This document shows, one piece after another, positions 43,597 through 48,889 of a stretch of 48,889 bases of DNA (its first letter is position 1; each line of letters opens with the position of its first letter). The notes beneath the pieces were generated by a model, which was given only the letters and a program-made list of their open reading frames with translations, was not told the DNA's origin and did not search any database. A program made the position numbers and the translations under genes. Source of the stretch: Heliocybe sulcata. Its lineage: Eukaryota > Basidiomycota > Agaricomycetes > Gloeophyllales > Gloeophyllaceae. The DNA lies in contig ML213518.1 of the NCBI GenBank assembly GCA_004369045.1, positions 722,567 to 771,455 of the forward strand, read 5' to 3'.

Positions 43597-44133
43597 ATGA
43601 CGAGCGCCTGGTCCCCGTCATACGAAGGCTGGCTTAGCCGGGCAACACCGGTTTCCGACTCGTTTACGCCGAGGAAAGACTCGCTCCTTCTCGCGTCCTT
43701 CGTCGACACGCCCGCAAAACAGGGTGTCCTCACACTCGCTCTCTTCAAACCGAATGTCGCAGTGACTAGTTCCGGCCAAGTCCTCACCCTGCAGGAGCGC
43801 GACCTCGCTGCGATCACCTCGCTCGCTGCTCAGGTTTCGAGTCTCCCAGAGACAGGCGCGTTCCGGAACCAATGGAGGGTCAGCCATCCGATTACGTCCA
43901 GGCCCATTCATAGGATGTATATTGCTGATGGTGAGGGAGGGTTGAAGGTTACGAGTGTGTATGGGTATGATAAGCGGGCTAGGAAGCTGACTGGTGAGAC
44001 GGCGGGGTATGAGGAATTACCGGACGCTCTCTATGAGCTGTTTGGGTTGGTTGAGGAGGGGAAGAAGAGTAGTGACGCGGCGGGGAGTCAGGATGTTGTG
44101 GATCATGTAAAAGTGCTCATTGGAGATGATTGA
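43597..44133 (+). CDS. Hypothetical intronless protein, 178 aa
   Basis: A single exon from ATG 43597 to TGA 44131-44133. The protein is soluble-looking, starts MTSAWSPSYEGWL and has a regular mix of hydrophobic and charged residues (DSLLLASFVDTP, VLTLALFKPNV, HRMYIADGEGGLKVTSVYGY, ELPDALYELFGLVEEGKK). I do not recognise the family. The GC-rich third positions and uninterrupted length favour a real gene over the 174-codon antisense ORF. It has no signal peptide, membrane helix or repeats. It could be a small uncharacterised Agaricomycete protein. Confidence 0.62.
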   Translation: MTSAWSPSYEGWLSRATPVSDSFTPRKDSLLLASFVDTPAKQGVLTLALFKPNVAVTSSGQVLTLQERDLAAITSLAAQVSSLPETGAFRNQWRVSHPITSRPIHRMYIADGEGGLKVTSVYGYDKRARKLTGETAGYEELPDALYELFGLVEEGKKSSDAAGSQDVVDHVKVLIGDD

Positions 44134-46253
44134 GGCAAGTCTATGTCTATGTGCGGAAGCCCGCGGTTATCTCATAGCTTGTATCGTTTAGGCGATGGAA
44201 AGCCTCGCAGTACAGTTGCTTGGATTCGTAGTCGATATGTATCAATAATTTGCAATGATATATAGCGGGTATGTCCTGCTGTCATCTGGTGAAGAGTATG
44301 AAGGAACGTCGATCGATGGACTACTCTCGGACGCGGCATGAGGCTGCGAAGTCCATAAAGAGGTGGTTGCGAAGAGACTTACTGCGAAGTACGTTTGCAT
44401 TGTCATGACCTATGCCCTTCGTCGATTAAAATAACCGCGTACATTCTCACACATAGTTGACGCTCATATGTGAAGCTATCTGAAGTAGAGCTTATATCTC
44501 TAGACGACCTCAACTCTTGTCATGCCTTTGCCCAGGACCCCGTTGTGCAAAGGCTGGTCGACCCGCGGCGCTTGAAGCATCCAGACGTTAGCATCCAAGC
44601 TAACTGAAAGCTCGCAAACACTCGTGTCTTGGTGGTGATACCCGCTTCCGTGCAGACGCTCACCGTACAAGAGCATCGCTCCGCCGTCCCTGGGTTGCTC
44701 TAAGTGCTGTATCGAATCTACCTGATTTGAGCGCGTCGGGAAGCCATGGCAGGATAGGTTCGCCATCCTGAGAGCTGGGCGAGTTAGAAGTAGCAAGAGC
44801 GGATGCGTAGATGAGGGTAACAGAGACGGCTGAACAGCGAAGATCCGGCTGCATGATATGTCGCCCATTCTCCGGAGCTTGCAAGACCGTCGATGAGCTA
44901 GGTAGCCGGTTAGACCACTTCGCATTTGTTACAGGAGGTGGGACGAATGTACGATTACGTGTAGAACGAAGAGAGGGGTTTGGAGTGGTCGCGTGCCAGA
45001 AAACTGTTTTGGATGATTGGACAGATGACGGTTTCTTGAGAATGCTGTAGCAGAAATAGATGACGTCCATTGTTAGATGGATTGTTGGTAAAGCGGCCGA
45101 AAGATGCTACCAGTATAGATGCCGACGATACGAAAGACGCCTGTTGAGTCTTGTCAAGAGACACGAGGGCGCCGCGGATGCAATACAAGTATGCGTAAAG
45201 CGCTCGAGCTTAGGAAGGGTTACTTCAGTGTCCGATAAAACTGGAGTCCGTCTCGTCTTGACGAAAATGGCGATTGCGTATTGTAGTGAGCACCGCTCGG
45301 GAGATCATGATAGGCCCGCGGAGTTACTCCAGCAAGCTATAAAAAGTGGCGAAGCCAGGACCAGAGTATTGAGGGCAAGGATCCGAGAGGAAGGTGCTTT
45401 GTGCACCGGTTCACGGTGGGGAACTGCTAGAAGAGTGACATAAAGGCCAAAGATCTGCACTAGGCTTCCTATGGGATGGTGTCGAGAACAACTATAGCAA
45501 GCCTGAGACTGTAGCAGAGCACGATGAAAAGTCGAGGCAACCAGAATCGTCACATGGATAACTTGAGGGAATAACGACGCAGAGTTGCGTTCAATCGACC
45601 CAGACATCAGGTGCCGAGAAGAGGGTCTGATATCGCTGGAGACTGAACTGCACCCGACAGCCGAGCATGAAGGGTATCTGGACCTTTCTACAATTCTCTG
45701 ATAGCTGGGGTAGCAGATGCTCGAATTTTCAAGGAGAGAAATGCGAGCACGTTGCCCATGCATGCCGCGCTGAACTAGAAAGGTCTAGTCGAATCTGTGA
45801 TCGCTCTAGTTCAATAGTCAGCACTAGCGCAGGTCGTAGCTTTACCGTCAAGGATCAGATATGCAGGGAATTCTGCTGCGTGTTGTAATCCGTACCAGCT
45901 GTACGTATTGCGGAGGTAGTTAAGCGTTCCTAGTCCGAGTCGCAGGGTGCAATTGGGCTGCGAAGGGGACGAAGGCGTGGGAATGCGGTGCATTGGTGGG
46001 ACGAAAATAGGGCGAGCCCCGAAACCCAGACGATTAACCGGTCGGCATCAAATACCCCGGCTTTCGTATGATGGCGTTTTGTGGCTCTTTCACCCCTCCG
46101 CTCATCAAGTGGAGCTTTTGCACAAGCGGTCGTTCATAGACTTGCTTACAACCACCACCACTTCGTATGTCTTTTTCGCCGTCTGTCATGCATTAGTCGA
46201 GCTCATTCTTATATTCGTATCGCTCATTTTCTGCGGGAAACATAGAGCCAAGA
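44134..46253. other. 2.1 kb with only fragmentary minus-strand ORFs
   Basis: Several minus-strand ORFs (44500-44925, 44660-45070, 45305-45763, 45811-45993) contain hydrophobic pieces such as IFGLYVTLLA and TLVLASPLFIACW and look like scattered parts of a multi-helix membrane protein. I could not join them into a consistent spliced model. They may be a decayed gene. The last about 200 bp are the phosphate transporter promoter. Confidence 0.35.
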
Positions 46254-48672
46254 ATGTCGGCATCTGAAAAAGTTGCCCCCGCCTCAGACGTCGCCTCGCA
46301 AGAGGCTGAGCCGTACCGCTCAAACCTCGAGGAGTACGAGCGGTCCGGAGATGATAAGCCACCGTACTATCTGACGTATGCGGAAGTGAAGCTGCTGGGT
46401 ATCACTGGGGTGAGTCTGGCCTTGGTAGTGTGCGGACGAGGGACGAATTACTGACAATCACCTTTTGCACGCAGGTCGGGTTTTTCTTGGATGGTACGCT
46501 TCCGCCTGTACACGGTTTATTGCTGCTGACAAGTGGTCGTTTGACATGAATTACCGCCAGCCTACGACCTCTTTATCATCAATGTACGTGCGCCACCGAC
46601 GCTCTTGCCGTACCTTGTCCTAACCTGATTTATTTAGCCTGTAGCAACTATGCTTCAGTACCGTCTCTTCGGTGGCGACTCCCTTCCATCCGGACTTGAA
46701 GGTTTTATCAAGGCTGGCGCGAACATTGGAAGCGTGATCGGTCAGTTTGGTTTCGGCTATGCAGCCGACTATTTCGGTCGTAAGGCGATATGTACGTTCT
46801 TCTACTTCATTTCGCGTAACCTTCCGCTCACGGGTTTCGTCACCAGACGGCAAGGAACTTATGCTCATCATTTTTGCCACCATCCTGTCCATCTCGGATC
46901 CCACTGGCTCGCTTTCACCCAACGGCGCCCTCATCTGGCTCGGTGTCTTCCGTATTATCCTAGGTATCGGTATTGGCGGCGACTATCCCATGAGCGCGAG
47001 TATCACCACGGATCGTGCGAGATTGAGGAAGAGGGGAACACTGTTGGCGTACATCTTCGCTAACCAGGTGAGTGAACCTCTTAGACGCCACCTCAGTGCT
47101 TCTGGTATTAATCCATTCCACAGGGCTGGGGCAGTCTTGTTGGCTCCTTGATCACGATCATCGTCCTCGCCTGCTACAAGCACGTCATGAACGATGAAGG
47201 CAAGACCTCGAGGGTCGATGGCGGTAAGTCCCATTTGCGCGAATAACGCGGCTTCTTTCCTCATGCACACCACGCAGTCTGGCGCATCATCATTGCCCTC
47301 TCCCTCATCCCTGCGTTCGCGACCCTCTACCAACGTCTCACCCTTCCCGAATCGAAACGCTTCGAAGCTGCAAAGAACAAGGACGCTGAAGACGAGAAGG
47401 AGTTCCAGCGCTTGAAGCAGCAGGGCGATTTCAATCTTTCCAGGCAGCCGCAGGCTTCGAGTAGCGCAGCCGCCGGGAGAAGCGAGGAGTCGAGTGCGAC
47501 GGCGAGTATTGCGGAGGAGAAGAGGGATCTGGAGAAGGGATCGAGTGAGGCCGGAGGGAAGAAGACTGCCGAGATTGCGCATGCGAAGAAGGCACATTGG
47601 GCGGAGTTTGGGGAGTATTTCTCGGAGTGGAAGCATGCTCGTATTCTGCTTGGGACGTGCTCTTGCTGGTTCTTCCTCGACATTGCGTACGTATCTGTCG
47701 CTCCATTGCCGATATCTATATCTGATTATATGGCATCTGCAGGTTCTACGGCATCAATCTGAATCAGAACGTCGTACTGCAGCAAATCGGGTTCGATGGT
47801 TCATCTGGTACGCCCTGGGAGCGCCTCTTCAAGATCGCGATCGGCAATATCATTGTCACTGCGCTCGGCTTCGTTCCTGGTAAGCTCTCAGACCGTGCTG
47901 TCATCGCCGAGTTAACCACGCCTCCGCTTCCAGGTTACTACGCGTCTGTCTTGACGATTGAGAAGCTGGGACGCAAGTGGATCCAGGTTCAAGGGTTTTT
48001 GATGGCGTCGTTATTCCGTACGTGCCATGTTATCTTGTACAGGCTTATGTGCTGATAGCATCGCGTAGTCGGGATCCTTGCGGGGAAGTTCCACACCTTG
48101 AACACCGCTTCGTTTATTGTGTGTTTCGCTCTGCTTCAGGTAGGCTCGACAGTATACATGTCAAGGGAATCTCGCTGATGAAGCTGTTCTTGTTACAGTT
48201 CTTCTTCAACTTCGGAGCGAACACTACGACCTACGTAAGTACAGTTGCATGTTCCTACTTGCCTTACGCCATTTTAACGATCAGATCTAGTGCTATCCTG
48301 CTGAAGTCTTCCCTACCAAATTCCGCGCTACAGCACACGGCATATCCGCTGCGTGTGGCAAGGCTGGTGCGATCATCTCCGCACTTGCTTTCAACTCTCT
48401 GTCGAAGAAGATCGGGACACCGTCAACTTTATGGAGTACGTTCCTCTTCTTCTCTGTTTCGCTTTACTGACTTGCACTGTTCTATAGTATTCTTCGGATG
48501 CTGTCTTGCTGGTGCTGGTGAGTGATGGACTTGAGGTTCGAGAGTCTTGGCTCGAGACTTACATGCTGTTTTAGTTTGCACGTTCCTCCTACCCGAAGTC
48601 CGTAACCGTGATCCCGACGTCGTGTACGCAGAGGAGCTCAAGGTGAAGCGCGCCAAGACTTTGTCGTCCTAG
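46254..48672 (+). CDS. PHO84: PHO84-type inorganic phosphate transporter (MFS)
   Basis: Fourteen exons: 46254-46409, 46475-46493, 46561-46583, 46638-46791, 46847-47067, 47124-47223, 47278-47686, 47743-47879, 47934-48017, 48069-48139, 48199-48234, 48291-48435, 48488-48517, 48575-48672 (560 aa). It has twelve membrane helices in two halves. The first half holds [28 protein letters not shown] and [12 protein letters not shown], the last being the phosphate:H+ symporter signature. A long charged cytoplasmic loop (about residues 245-370) separates them. The second half holds [31 protein letters not shown] and [12 protein letters not shown]. The protein imports phosphate with protons across the plasma membrane and is classically induced by phosphate starvation. 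Exons 2 and 3 are only 19 and 23 nt. The stop lies 189 bp before the telomere repeats. Confidence 0.96.
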
Positions 48673-48861
48673 ACATGAGTCTGCGGCTTCCGCTGTCTTT
48701 GGGTAATCGTGTATAGTAGAAAACACCTGCTTGGAGGGAAGTCGATCTGCACCTGAGGAGGAGTGTATGCCTCTCAGTGATGTTACAACGAATGTATTAT
48801 GTACGCTACGACATCAGTTATGCTTAGAATAGAGAAAAATGATAATGGGTTACTGGATCTG

Positions 48862-48889
48862 TTAGGGTTAGGTTAGGGTTAGGGTTAGG
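48862..48889 (+). repeat. Telomere repeats (TTAGGG)n, right chromosome end
   Basis: The last 28 bp read TTAGGG, TTAGG, TTAGGG, TTAGGG, TTAGG. The G-rich strand runs 5' to 3' toward the window end, as required for a right-hand chromosome terminus. One five-base TTAGG variant is present. Only about five units are in the assembly. Confidence 0.93.

Noticed and set aside
43293-43817. A 174-codon minus-strand ORF overlapping the gene at 43597
   Set aside because: The plus-strand ORF has the more protein-like composition and a good ATG; the minus ORF spans its 5' flank.

Overview
The window is the end of a chromosome from a filamentous basidiomycete, most likely an Agaricomycete of the polypore type. 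The evidence is the many 45-60 bp GT-AG introns, several gene families known mainly from Agaricomycetes, a Ty3/gypsy chromovirus, and TTAGGG repeats that close the window with the G-rich strand running toward the right end. No bacterial operon logic applies; each gene is its own spliced unit, so I rebuilt exon chains by hand. Every intact model below closes in frame, except the nitrosoguanidine-resistance gene, which closes only with one particular acceptor.

Left edge (1-4.1 kb): the 3' half of a decayed LTR retrotransposon (RNase H, integrase, chromodomain, then an extra ORF, polypurine tract and 3' LTR). From 4.1 to 6.1 kb is AT-rich, repeat-bearing DNA without genes.

From 6 to 13 kb, two minus-strand genes: a DUF3533/SNG1-type membrane protein and an RTC1/WDR24 homologue (SEA/GATOR2 complex, upstream of TORC1). 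From 14 to 17 kb is a plus-strand gene of a basidiomycete family of unknown function, followed by a near-perfect 225 bp palindrome. From 18 to 22.5 kb lie a 13-exon O-methyltransferase and a dual-specificity phosphatase, both on minus. From 24.8 to 30.6 kb are a fumarylacetoacetate-hydrolase family enzyme and a 1009-residue TKL-like kinase with a large unrecognised N-terminal region, both on plus. From 31.3 to 36.5 kb are a glutamine-synthetase-like enzyme and a membrane-anchored aspartic protease on minus.

From 33.5 to 40.4 kb the DNA between genes is built from duplicated 5' flanks. One promoter-like segment with a TATA box occurs twice in inverted orientation, around the protease gene. The 5' flank of the 2H-phosphoesterase gene occurs a second time 3.1 kb upstream. 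Between these copies sits a broken serine-protease-like gene with four frame changes.

Right end (40.4-48.9 kb): an ASCC1/AKAP7-type 2H phosphoesterase, the Rho1 GTPase gene, an orphan single-exon ORF, a gene-poor 2.1 kb, then a PHO84-type phosphate transporter that stops 189 bp before the telomere repeats. Housekeeping and signalling genes (RHO1, PHO84) thus lie unusually close to a chromosome end. No rRNA, tRNA or CRISPR was recognised.
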